The notes beneath the pieces are model-generated. The model had not been told where the DNA came from. It did not search any database and saw nothing but the letters and a program-made list of their open reading frames with translations. From NCBI GenBank assembly GCA_014378185.1, contig JACMOE010000166.1, positions 1-5,624 on the forward strand: a DNA stretch of 5,624 bases, read 5' to 3'. A program made the position numbers and the translations under genes. Source of the DNA: Gemmatimonadaceae bacterium (GTDB lineage: Bacteria; Gemmatimonadota; Gemmatimonadetes; Gemmatimonadales; Gemmatimonadaceae). This document shows positions 1 through 5,615 of this stretch, in pieces; positions within the stretch are counted from its first letter, which is position 1, and each line of letters starts with the position of its first letter.

Positions 1-218
1 AGGCCGGTGGGCCATTCCGCGTGGATGCGGTGAGGTTGCGCGCGCCCGCCGACGAGCTGTCGCGACAGATTCTGGTGCTGCAGGGCAATGACGACTACGC
101 GGGCGTCGTGAAGTTGTACGCTGACCTGGGAGCGATTGGGCCGCAGTTGCAGGCGGACCTGGACAGGCTGAAGGCGAAGGGCATTCCGGTGGACATCGTA
201 TACGATCAGGGGCGCTGA
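1..218 (+). CDS. C-terminal fragment of a probable M49-family (DPP III-like) metallopeptidase
   Basis: The reading frame is open from the left edge (first full codon at 3) to TGA at 216-218. This leaves about 71 C-terminal residues; the start lies outside the window. The fragment begins GGPFRVD, continues with a helical stretch (LSRQILVLQGNDDYAGVV) and ends GIPVDIVYDQG. From memory, this tail pattern (GG-F-VD, helix with 'IL-IQ--GDY', then 'L-A-GIPVDI-') matches the ends of bacterial proteins annotated as peptidase family M49 or Zn-dependent hydrolase, which remove dipeptides from peptide N-termini. The zinc-binding HExxxH and EExxAD motifs would lie upstream and cannot be seen, so the family call rests only on tail resemblance. 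The GTG at 21 is internal to the conserved tail and is not a credible start. It is on the same strand as the following gene but separated by 226 nt. Confidence 0.55.
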   Translation, partial: AGGPFRVDAVRLRAPADELSRQILVLQGNDDYAGVVKLYADLGAIGPQLQADLDRLKAKGIPVDIVYDQGR

Positions 219-230
219 TTCACGACAATG

Positions 231-251
231 CCGAGCGAGGCTCCGCTTCGG
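231..251 (+). terminator. Weak bulged hairpin after the M49-like gene, possible terminator
   Basis: CCGAGCG (231-237) pairs with CGCTTCGG (244-251) around a 6-nt loop, with one bulged T. It starts 13 nt after the stop codon at 216-218. There is no T-tract after it (ATTGACGAATG follows), so intrinsic termination is doubtful. It may simply be a chance structure in GC-rich DNA. Confidence 0.25.
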
Positions 252-444
252 ATTGACGAATGTGTAGCAGTGGGAGGGGGGGAGTGGCGAAACTCCAGCG
301 TGAGCGTACAAAGCCCGGAGTGCTACTGGTCGTACTCGTCTCTCCACAATTTCTCCGAGTGGATGCTTACCTCGAATGGATACACAGCGTACACAGACTT
401 GTTCGCCGACTTAGGGCTCTTCGCATCCTTCTACTCGACTGACC

Positions 445-804
445 ATGACTCGCCTCTCGACGTGCTGGTGCACAACGCTCGTGATGGCACTCGTAAGCGC
501 GCCCCTCCATGGTCTTGGCGCGCAGCAGATTCGCCCTGCTGCCGTAGCGAACCGGTCGGATTCGACCGTCAGCGACACCACAAGGCAGGTGACTCCCAAC
601 GTCGCATTCCCTCCCGGAAGCCGCTCAGGCCACGTGGTGAACGGTGCAATCGGAGGAGCCGTCCTCGGCGGACTGTTCGGATTCATCGCGAATCAGCGAG
701 ACAAGTCCGGAGAAGGCTTCATTGCACCTGTAATGATCGGCGCGGGCGCAATTGCAGGTGCACTCGTTGGGACGGTCGTGGGACTGCTGTGGCCAACGCG
801 GTAG
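445..804 (+). CDS. Small exported protein with two glycine-zipper membrane segments, function unknown
   Basis: This encodes 119 residues. The N-terminus looks like a signal peptide: Arg3, a hydrophobic stretch at about residues 12-25 (LVMALVSAPLHGLG), and a likely cleavage near Ala26 before QQ. Residues 28-60 are polar and Ser/Thr/Pro-rich, as in a flexible periplasmic linker. Two glycine zippers follow with perfect four-residue spacing: G67-G71-G75-G79 and G101-G105-G109-G113. A polar turn (NQRDKSGEG, 83-91) lies between them. Glycine zippers pack transmembrane helices tightly and occur in outer-membrane lipoproteins of the SlyB/OmpA-associated type and in pore-forming or colicin-like proteins. 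No lipobox cysteine follows the hydrophobic stretch, so it is not an obvious lipoprotein. The start at ATG 445 keeps the basic residue before the hydrophobic core. ATG 484 is an in-frame alternative that would lose it. No good Shine-Dalgarno precedes either. Third-position GC is moderate, clearly higher than in the spacer upstream. I do not recognise a specific family. Confidence 0.7.
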   Translation: MTRLSTCWCTTLVMALVSAPLHGLGAQQIRPAAVANRSDSTVSDTTRQVTPNVAFPPGSRSGHVVNGAIGGAVLGGLFGFIANQRDKSGEGFIAPVMIGAGAIAGALVGTVVGLLWPTR

Positions 805-903
805 CCGCCGACTCCTCAGGCGCAGCGCATTGGGCGGCGCTCCCGCGTTCCGTTATCGCACAGGGTGCGAACTAAAACAGTTTCAAATATTGTCCTGGAC
901 GAG

Positions 904-977
904 TGTCGTCCTGAGCAACGCGAAGGACCTGTTTTTCGCAGGCCAGGAGCAGGTCCTTCGCTGCGCTCAGGACGACA
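904..977. repeat. Dispersed palindromic repeat (REP/MITE-like inverted repeat)
   Basis: Two 28-nt arms, 904-931 and 950-977, are reverse complements at 25 of 28 positions. The mismatches sit together in the middle of the arm (AACG against GCAG). The spacer is 18 nt (932-949). The arms share the cores GTCGTCCTGAGC and CGAAGGACCTG. Sequences of this form (GTCvTCCTGAGC...GCGAAGGAyCT) are, to my knowledge, scattered in many copies between genes of several environmental bacterial phyla, often as inverted pairs. It could form a very stable stem-loop in RNA and might end or stabilise transcripts from the upstream gene, whose stop is 100 nt away. There is no T-tract after the right arm, so a classic terminator is unlikely. 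Copy number in this genome cannot be judged from one window. Confidence 0.75.
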
Positions 978-1034
978 GCATGCCATCGACGTTGCGCTTA
1001 CGGTCCACTAGTACCGGCAGTCCAGTCGGCGCTC

Positions 1035-1060
1035 GCAACTTTAAACAGATCTGATTCGTT
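1035..1060 (+). promoter_or_regulatory. Possible ECF sigma-type promoter for the FAS1 gene
   Basis: GCAACTT (1035-1041) resembles the AAC-containing -35 element of extracytoplasmic-function sigma factors. CGTT (1057-1060) resembles their -10 element. AAC and CGT are separated by 17 nt, within the usual 15-18 range. Transcription would start near 1066-1068 and give a leader of about 60 nt. I see no convincing housekeeping -35/-10 pair nearby. The motif is short and was picked by eye, so it may be chance. Confidence 0.25.
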
Positions 1061-1081
1061 CATGGGGTGTAACCGACATGC

Positions 1082-1098
1082 AGCCGCTGATCGCGGCT
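1082..1098 (+). promoter_or_regulatory. Short hairpin in the FAS1 leader
   Basis: AGCCGC (1082-1087) and GCGGCT (1093-1098) are perfect complements around the 5-nt loop TGATC, ending 28 nt before the FAS1 start codon. If the leader is transcribed this 6-bp stem would form. It could affect ribosome loading or RNA stability, but stems this short are common in GC-rich sequence. Confidence 0.25.
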
Positions 1099-1126
1099 CT
1101 CCTCATCCCGAACCCACTCGACGTCC

Positions 1127-1678
1127 ATGTTCACTCGCTCGCTGTTTTCGATTGCCGCCGCCGCACTGCTGGCCGCGCCAGTGTCTGCCCAGACCGTGAT
1201 GGTTGGTGGCGAGACGATGTATCCTTCCAAGGACATCGTTTCCAACGCCGTGAATTCGAAGGATCACACCACGCTCGTCGCCGCGGTGAAGGCCGCCGGC
1301 CTCGTGGAGACGCTCCAGGGCAAGGGACCGTTCACCGTGTTCGCTCCCATCAACGGCGCGTTCGCGGTCCTGCCAGCCGGCACCGTCGAGTCGCTGCTGA
1401 AGCCCGAGAGCAAGGCTGCGCTCACCGGCGTGCTCACGTATCACGTGCTCGCTGGGCGCTACACCGCACGGGACATCGAGAAGCACATCCGCAAGGGCAA
1501 GGGCAGCGCGATCCTGACGACGGTCAATGGGCAGAAGCTCACCGCCATGATGAACGGACCCCGGAACATCGTCCTCAAGGATGCCGCCGGTGGTATCGCG
1601 AACATCTCCACGTACGACGTGATGCAGTCGAATGGCATCATCCACGTCATCGATCACGTGCTGCTGCCGAAGATGTAA
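1127..1678 (+). CDS. Secreted fasciclin (FAS1) domain protein
   Basis: This encodes 183 residues. The signal peptide is clear: MFTRSLFSIAAAALLAAPVSAQ, with likely cleavage after A21 or Q22. One FAS1 domain fills the mature protein. It opens with GG-TMYPSKDIVSNAV (27-42), which is typical of bacterial secreted FAS1 proteins. The H1 motif TVFAPINGAF is at 70-79, YHVLAGRY at 105-112, and the H2 motif NGIIHVIDHVLLP at 169-181 near the C-terminus. H1 has Ile-Asn-Gly where the commonest form is Thr-Asn-Ala. FAS1 domains mediate adhesion between cells or to matrix components, and bacterial forms are secreted or surface-bound. Length fits a single-domain member. ATG 1127 is chosen because it begins the signal peptide exactly; no clear Shine-Dalgarno precedes it. 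A strong hairpin follows the stop by 22 nt, so the gene is probably transcribed alone. The family call is firm; the biological partner is unknown. Confidence 0.95.
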   Translation: MFTRSLFSIAAAALLAAPVSAQTVMVGGETMYPSKDIVSNAVNSKDHTTLVAAVKAAGLVETLQGKGPFTVFAPINGAFAVLPAGTVESLLKPESKAALTGVLTYHVLAGRYTARDIEKHIRKGKGSAILTTVNGQKLTAMMNGPRNIVLKDAAGGIANISTYDVMQSNGIIHVIDHVLLPKM

Positions 1679-1700
1679 GTCGGCGCAGTGGCTTGCGGGG

Positions 1701-1738
1701 AAGGGTGACGAGGCGAGAGACTACGCCTCGTCACCCTT
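1701..1738 (+). terminator. Perfect 15-bp hairpin between the FAS1 and M1 genes
   Basis: AAGGGTGACGAGGCG (1701-1715) and CGCCTCGTCACCCTT (1724-1738) are exact reverse complements around the 8-nt loop AGAGACTA. The stem can be extended by a G-T wobble (1700 with 1739). It begins 22 nt after the FAS1 stop codon, and only three T's (1737-1739) end the right arm. Position and stem strength suit a rho-independent terminator, although the T-tract is short. The right arm ends just 13 nt before the M1 start codon, so it would also lie in the leader of any transcript that reads through into that gene. Confidence 0.7.
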
Positions 1739-1751
1739 TCGCCATTCACGC

Positions 1752-4325
1752 ATGTCATTGCTGCCACTCCTCGTGTTCCTCGCGACGGCGTCGTCACCCC
1801 GCCCAGCCGACAGCCTCACCGGTCCGGGCATCTCGCGCGCCCTCGCCGATCGCCGCGCGATGCAGCTGTCGAACGTGCGCTACGGCCTCGACCTCGACGT
1901 CACGCGCCGCGACACGCTGGTGGGCCGTGCGCACGTGCGCTTCACCCGGCGCGGCGGTGGAGACGTCATTCTCGACTTCCGGGGACTCGGCGTTTCCGGC
2001 GTGCACGCGAATGGCGCTCCTACCACCCCTCGCGTGGACAACGGCCACCTGGTGCTCGCTGCCGCCGCGCTGCGCGACGGAGACAATGACGTCGCCCTCG
2101 ACTTCCGCTCGGCCATCGCGCCGGCGGGCGCCAGCGTCATCCGCGTGCACGATGCGCTCGATGACGCCGACTACCTGTACACGCTACTCGTGCCGGCTGA
2201 CGCGAACCAGTTGTTCCCCTGCTTCGATCAACCCGACCTCAAGGCGCGCGTCACCCTGTCGCTCACCACGCAGCGCGGCTGGACGGCGGTGGCCAATGGC
2301 AAGCTGGTCGCGGTCGATTCTGCCGCTGCGCTCACCTTCCGGTTCGCCGAGTCGGATCCCATCAGCACGTACCTCGTGGCCTTCGCGGCCGGTCCATGGC
2401 GCGTGCACACCGCGACGATCAACGGCAGGACCATGTCGCTCTACGCGCGTGCGTCCCGTGCCTCCGAGGTGGAGTTCGACACCCTCCTTGCGCTGAACGC
2501 TCGCGCCCTCGCGTGGCTGGAGACGTACACGGCGCAACGCTTTCCCTTCCAGAAGTTCGACATGGTACTCGCGCCGGCGTTTCCCTTTGGCGGCATGGAG
2601 CATCCCGGCGCGATCTTCTACAACGAGGAAAGCTTCGTCTACCGCGAGCGCCCCACGCTCAGCCAACTGCTCGGCCGCGAGGCGACGATCTTCCACGAAG
2701 TCACGCACCAGTGGTTCGGCGACTTCGTGACCATGCGCTGGTTCGACGACCTGTGGTTGAAGGAGGGGTTTGCCACCTATCTCGCCGCGGTGATGCAGGC
2801 AGACCTGAATCCCTCTGCACAGGCGTGGAAAACGTTCTACCTGCGCAACAAGCCGGCGGCGTATGCGGTCGACGCATCCGTCGGTACCACGCCCGTTTGG
2901 CAGCAACTCGGGAATCTGGACCAGGCCAAGAGCAACTACGGTGCGATCGTCTACAACAAGGCGCCCGGCATCCTCAAGCAGCTCAACTATCTCGACGGCG
3001 GTACGGCGTTTCGTAGTGGCCTTCGCGCATACATCCGCGAGCACGCATACGGCAACGCCACGTGGCGCGACCTGCTCGGCGCGGTGGGCTCGGCGTCGCA
3101 CCGCTCGCTCGCAGAGTGGGGGGCGAACTACATACGGCGGCCGGGCATGCCTGTCATAACGCAGCGCGTGCGGTTGCGCGGCGGACGGTTGGCCGGCCTG
3201 GTACTCGAGCAGGCGCCCGCCCGCCCGCTGTCGGGCACTGCGCCGTGGCCCATCCGCGTTGACGTGCTGCTTGGCTACGCGGGCGCACCGGCCGAACACC
3301 GTGCCGTCGAGTTGCGCGGACGGAGCACGGCCGTCCCCGTAGGCGGCACTCGCGCTCCGGACTTCGTCTTTGCCAACGCCGGCGACTTCGGATACGCACT
3401 CGTCCGGCTCGACACGCGCAGCGTTGCGTGGCTCGAGACCGGCATCGGCACCGTGCGCGATGACTTCCTGCGCGCCATGCTGTGGGGCGCGCTGTGGGAC
3501 GAGGTGCGCGCCGCTCGGTTGGCGCCGGTGCGCTACGCACTCATGGTCCTCCGCGAACTCCCTCGCGAGGGCGACGAACAGCTGGTGCCCGTGCTGCTCG
3601 GCCGACTGTCGCGCGCGGTCACCGCATACATGTCGTCCGAGGAGCAGGCGCGGCTTCGGCCGTCCCTCGAACGGGTACTCCTGGCAGGAGCCAATGATGC
3701 TGCGCGCTCGTACGGCGTGCGAAAGAATCACCTCGACGCCTTCGTGGGTCTGGCCCGTTCGTCAGCGGGCCTGGCAACGCTGGACGCCCTGCTGGACAGC
3801 AGCGCCGCTGCGGGCGCACCACTCCGGGCGCCAACGCGCTGGAGTGTCGTCACGGCCCTCGTGGCGCGAGGAGCACCGACTGCGGACGTGAGGCTGGCGG
3901 CCGAGTCGCGTCGTGACTCGACGACAGAGGGCCGTCGTCGCGCGTTCGTGGCCGTGGCGGCTCGTCCCGACTCCACCACCAAGGCGCAATACTGGGCGCG
4001 GTATTTCGGCGACCGCGACCTCAACGAGGACTGGGTGACGGCAAGCCTGCGCGCCTTTCACGATCCGGAGCACGACGAGCTCACGCGCCGGTACCTCATC
4101 CCCGCGCTCGACAGCCTGCCGTGGATCCAGCGAAATCGCCGCATTTTCTTCCTGGGAAACTGGATTGGCGCCACGGTGGACGGACAGCGCTCTGCGTCCG
4201 CCCTGTCCGCCCTGGACGCCATGCTGGGAACCCACCTTACGCTGCCGCGGGACCTGCGAGAAAAGATCCTGCAATCGCGCGATGAGCTCGAGCGTACCGT
4301 GGCCATCAGGCGCGCTTTTCCATAG
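1752..4325 (+). CDS. Secreted M1-family zinc aminopeptidase
   Basis: This encodes 857 residues. M1 enzymes remove N-terminal amino acids from peptides using one zinc ion. The N-terminus (MSLLPLLVFLATASS) looks like a short signal peptide, though no basic residue precedes the hydrophobic core. An N-terminal beta domain (about 30-230) contains FPCFDQPDLKA from residue 155, a hallmark of the aminopeptidase N group. The substrate-anchoring motif is GGMEH at 280-284, with E283 kept and His in place of the usual final Asn of GAMEN/GGMEN. The zinc site is HEVTH (H315, E316, H319), and exactly 18 residues later comes E338 in LKEGFATYL. The catalytic tyrosine is Y401 in IVYNKAPGILKQL. The remaining ~400 residues form a helix-rich C-terminal region, as in full-length members. 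The frame is open back to 1632, but starting there would overlap the FAS1 gene and include the hairpin. ATG 1752 starts the signal peptide and is the only sensible choice. No Shine-Dalgarno is visible. The enzyme is expected to be periplasmic or extracellular and to feed on peptides. It appears intact. Confidence 0.95.
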   Translation: MSLLPLLVFLATASSPRPADSLTGPGISRALADRRAMQLSNVRYGLDLDVTRRDTLVGRAHVRFTRRGGGDVILDFRGLGVSGVHANGAPTTPRVDNGHLVLAAAALRDGDNDVALDFRSAIAPAGASVIRVHDALDDADYLYTLLVPADANQLFPCFDQPDLKARVTLSLTTQRGWTAVANGKLVAVDSAAALTFRFAESDPISTYLVAFAAGPWRVHTATINGRTMSLYARASRASEVEFDTLLALNARALAWLETYTAQRFPFQKFDMVLAPAFPFGGMEHPGAIFYNEESFVYRERPTLSQLLGREATIFHEVTHQWFGDFVTMRWFDDLWLKEGFATYLAAVMQADLNPSAQAWKTFYLRNKPAAYAVDASVGTTPVWQQLGNLDQAKSNYGAIVYNKAPGILKQLNYLDGGTAFRSGLRAYIREHAYGNATWRDLLGAVGSASHRSLAEWGANYIRRPGMPVITQRVRLRGGRLAGLVLEQAPARPLSGTAPWPIRVDVLLGYAGAPAEHRAVELRGRSTAVPVGGTRAPDFVFANAGDFGYALVRLDTRSVAWLETGIGTVRDDFLRAMLWGALWDEVRAARLAPVRYALMVLRELPREGDEQLVPVLLGRLSRAVTAYMSSEEQARLRPSLERVLLAGANDAARSYGVRKNHLDAFVGLARSSAGLATLDALLDSSAAAGAPLRAPTRWSVVTALVARGAPTADVRLAAESRRDSTTEGRRRAFVAVAARPDSTTKAQYWARYFGDRDLNEDWVTASLRAFHDPEHDELTRRYLIPALDSLPWIQRNRRIFFLGNWIGATVDGQRSASALSALDAMLGTHLTLPRDLREKILQSRDELERTVAIRRAFP

Positions 4326-4345
4326 CGGCACTGGAACAAGTGCCG
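4326..4345 (+). terminator. Short hairpin directly after the M1 stop codon
   Basis: CGGCACT (4326-4332) and AGTGCCG (4339-4345) are perfect complements around the 6-nt loop GGAACA. The stem starts at the base after the TAG stop. It is followed by TCCTCGTGCG, which is not a T-tract, so it is at best a weak terminator or a site that pauses transcription or protects the 3' end. It sits in the 61-nt gap before the L,D-transpeptidase gene. Confidence 0.4.
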
Positions 4346-4386
4346 TCCTCGTGCGTACATTGAGGTCCAACCGCCAACCGCGAGCC

Positions 4387-4926
4387 ATGCTCCACGCCCT
4401 GCTCGTCAGTGTCTTTTCCGCCAACATGCTCGTTGCCACGCCCGCTCCCGCCCACGGGATGGCGCTGCTTGCCTCCGCCAGCGCAGCCATGCCGCCGCTG
4501 GGGCTCGTCGACAGCATCGTCGTCGAGAAAAGGGCTCACACGCTGACCCTCTTTCGCGACGGCAAACCCTCGCGCACGTATCTCGTCGCGCTCGGCGGAC
4601 GCCCGCAGGGTGACAAGCTGAGTGCCGGCGACAAGCGGACGCCCGAAGGGCTGTTCTACATCGACGCGCGGCAGCCCAACAGCAAGTATCATCTGGCCCT
4701 CCACATCTCCTATCCGGATGTGGTACATCGCGCACGGTCCCAGGCGGCCGGGGTGCAACCTGGCGGCGACATCATGATCCATGGGCTCCCCAATGGACTC
4801 GGCGCCGCCGGCGCCTCGCATCGGATCAACGACTGGACGAATGGCTGTGTGGCGCTCACGGATGAGGAGATCGAGCAGATATGGAGCGTCGTGCCCATTG
4901 GCACTCCCGTCGAGATCAAGCCGTAA
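4387..4926 (+). CDS. Exported L,D-transpeptidase, YkuD domain
   Basis: This encodes 179 residues from ATG 4387. YkuD enzymes use a catalytic cysteine to form 3-3 cross-links in peptidoglycan, or to attach or detach proteins from it, in the periplasm. The domain begins near VDSIVVEKRAHTLTLFRDG (about 41-59), then LGG-PQGDK-S-GDKRTPEG-FYI, typical of the family. Catalytic residues are H132 in MIHGLPNG and C154 in NDWTNGCVALTDEEIEQIW. The DWTxGC form places it with the ErfK/YafK-like branch (COG3034 type) rather than the SHGC branch. It ends GTPVEIKP, as is usual. The N-terminal hydrophobic stretch LLVSVFSANMLVATPAPAHG is a signal peptide or anchor. From ATG 4387 it lacks a basic n-region. GTG 4351 or TTG 4360 would add RSNRQPRA before it, so the true start may be upstream. 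No LysM or other binding domain is present. The TRIC gene follows after 21 nt, suggesting an operon. Confidence 0.93.
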   Translation: MLHALLVSVFSANMLVATPAPAHGMALLASASAAMPPLGLVDSIVVEKRAHTLTLFRDGKPSRTYLVALGGRPQGDKLSAGDKRTPEGLFYIDARQPNSKYHLALHISYPDVVHRARSQAAGVQPGGDIMIHGLPNGLGAAGASHRINDWTNGCVALTDEEIEQIWSVVPIGTPVEIKP

Positions 4927-4947
4927 CGCGCGCACCGCGTTGACGGC

Positions 4948-5580
4948 GTGCTCCGGTACGCGCTGGACCTGATAGGTATCGCGGTGTTCGCGATCAGCGG
5001 CGCAATAGCCGCTGGCCGGCGCGGGATGGACCTCATCGGCGTCATCGCACTCGGCACCGTCACGGCCATCGGCGGCGGAACCATCCGTGACCTGTTGCTC
5101 GACCGTCATCCCATCTTCTGGCTCGCTGATCCGGCGTACCTCGTGGTCATCATCGCCTCGGCGCTCATCACCGTGGCCTATGCCCGATGGCGGCCGGCGC
5201 CGCGCGGAAGCCTGCTCGCCGCCGACGCCCTGGGCCTGTCCGTATTCAGCGTCGTCGGGGCGCAGATCGCCGAATCCGCTGGGCTCCCCGTGGTCAGTTG
5301 CGTCCTGCTTGGTACGGTCACCGGCACGGCGGGTGGCGTGGTGCGTGATGTGCTGAGCGCTGAAGTACCGCTCCTCTTTCGCGGCGGTAACCTGTACGCC
5401 AGCGCCGCAGTTGCCGGCACCACTGCCTACTTCCTGCTGGAAGGCGCTGGCGTCTCGAGAGGCGTCGCATCGCAGGCCGGCATGGTTGTCTGTGCCGCGC
5501 TGCGATTCTCCGCCATCTGGTGGGGACTGAACCTGCCCGTTTTCACCATCGTCGAGGAGCGGGCAAGCCCGCCGGAGTAG
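4948..5580 (+). CDS. TRIC-family (UPF0126, YicG/YadS-like) cation channel membrane protein
   Basis: This encodes 210 residues, the usual length of the family. It is strongly hydrophobic and consistent with seven transmembrane helices arranged as two inverted three-helix repeats plus one. The repeat signatures are visible: FAISGAIAA (14-22) with GGGTIRD (42-48) in the first half, and FSVVGAQIA (100-108) with GGVVRD (129-134) in the second. Conserved RGGNLYA (145-151) follows. Prokaryotic TRIC proteins form trimers with a potassium-permeable pore in each subunit, and some relatives have been described as glycine transporters, so the physiological substrate is uncertain. GTG 4948 is the only start codon between the previous stop codon (same frame, 4924-4926) and the conserved first helix. 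The Shine-Dalgarno is poor. The 21-nt gap suggests co-transcription with the L,D-transpeptidase gene, although no functional link between them is known to me. Confidence 0.93.
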   Translation: MLRYALDLIGIAVFAISGAIAAGRRGMDLIGVIALGTVTAIGGGTIRDLLLDRHPIFWLADPAYLVVIIASALITVAYARWRPAPRGSLLAADALGLSVFSVVGAQIAESAGLPVVSCVLLGTVTGTAGGVVRDVLSAEVPLLFRGGNLYASAAVAGTTAYFLLEGAGVSRGVASQAGMVVCAALRFSAIWWGLNLPVFTIVEERASPPE

Positions 5581-5600
5581 CAGCTGATGCACCACATCGC

Positions 5601-5607
5601 AGGGAGG
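5601..5607 (+). promoter_or_regulatory. Strong Shine-Dalgarno sequence for the gene starting at 5616
   Basis: AGGGAGG lies 8 nt before ATG 5616, an optimal distance. It is the only textbook ribosome binding site in the window and is the main reason for calling a gene at the right edge. Confidence 0.6.
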
Positions 5608-5615
5608 AACCCGAC

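Larger units (their letters stand above)
805..1126. other. Non-coding intergenic region with dispersed repeat and leader of the FAS1 gene
   Basis: This is a 322-nt gap between the glycine-zipper gene and the fasciclin gene. It holds a long imperfect palindrome (904-977), a possible ECF-type promoter (1035-1060) and a short leader hairpin (1082-1098), all listed separately. The segment just before the palindrome (about 870-893) is AT-richer than its surroundings. The ORFs crossing this gap lack a plausible protein signature and overlap the repeat, so I do not call a gene here. Confidence 0.75.

Noticed and set aside
804..838. GCCGCC/GGCGGC complementary hexamers after the glycine-zipper gene, considered as a terminator
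   Set aside because: The loop would be 23 nt, there is no T-tract, and GC hexamers pair by chance often in this composition.
228..875. 215-codon + strand frame covering the spacer and the glycine-zipper gene
   Set aside because: It overlaps the better-supported frame at 445-804, which has a signal peptide and patterned glycines. Its second half is Arg-rich shadow sequence.
1632..1751. Upstream extension of the M1 gene to GTG/ATG near 1632
   Set aside because: It would overlap the conserved FAS1 C-terminus and translate through the intergenic hairpin, placing the signal peptide 40 residues inside the protein.
1078..2496. 472-codon + strand frame spanning the FAS1 gene, the hairpin and the start of the M1 gene
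   Set aside because: It is out of frame with two firmly identified genes and its translation is Arg/Ser-rich without family features.
2184..3731. 515-codon open frame on the minus strand opposite the M1 gene
   Set aside because: It lies wholly antisense to a gene with a complete M1 active site, has an Arg/Ala/Gly-rich low-complexity translation and no recognisable domain. Long antisense frames are expected in high-GC DNA.
5559..5572. GCGGGC-AA-GCCCGC self-complementary run near the end of the TRIC gene
   Set aside because: It lies inside the coding sequence, has a loop too small for all six pairs and is not followed by a T-tract.
4306..5595. 429-codon open frame on the minus strand opposite the L,D-transpeptidase and TRIC genes
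   Set aside because: Both + strand genes have diagnostic motifs; the minus translation is compositionally biased with no domain, so it is a shadow of GC-rich codons.
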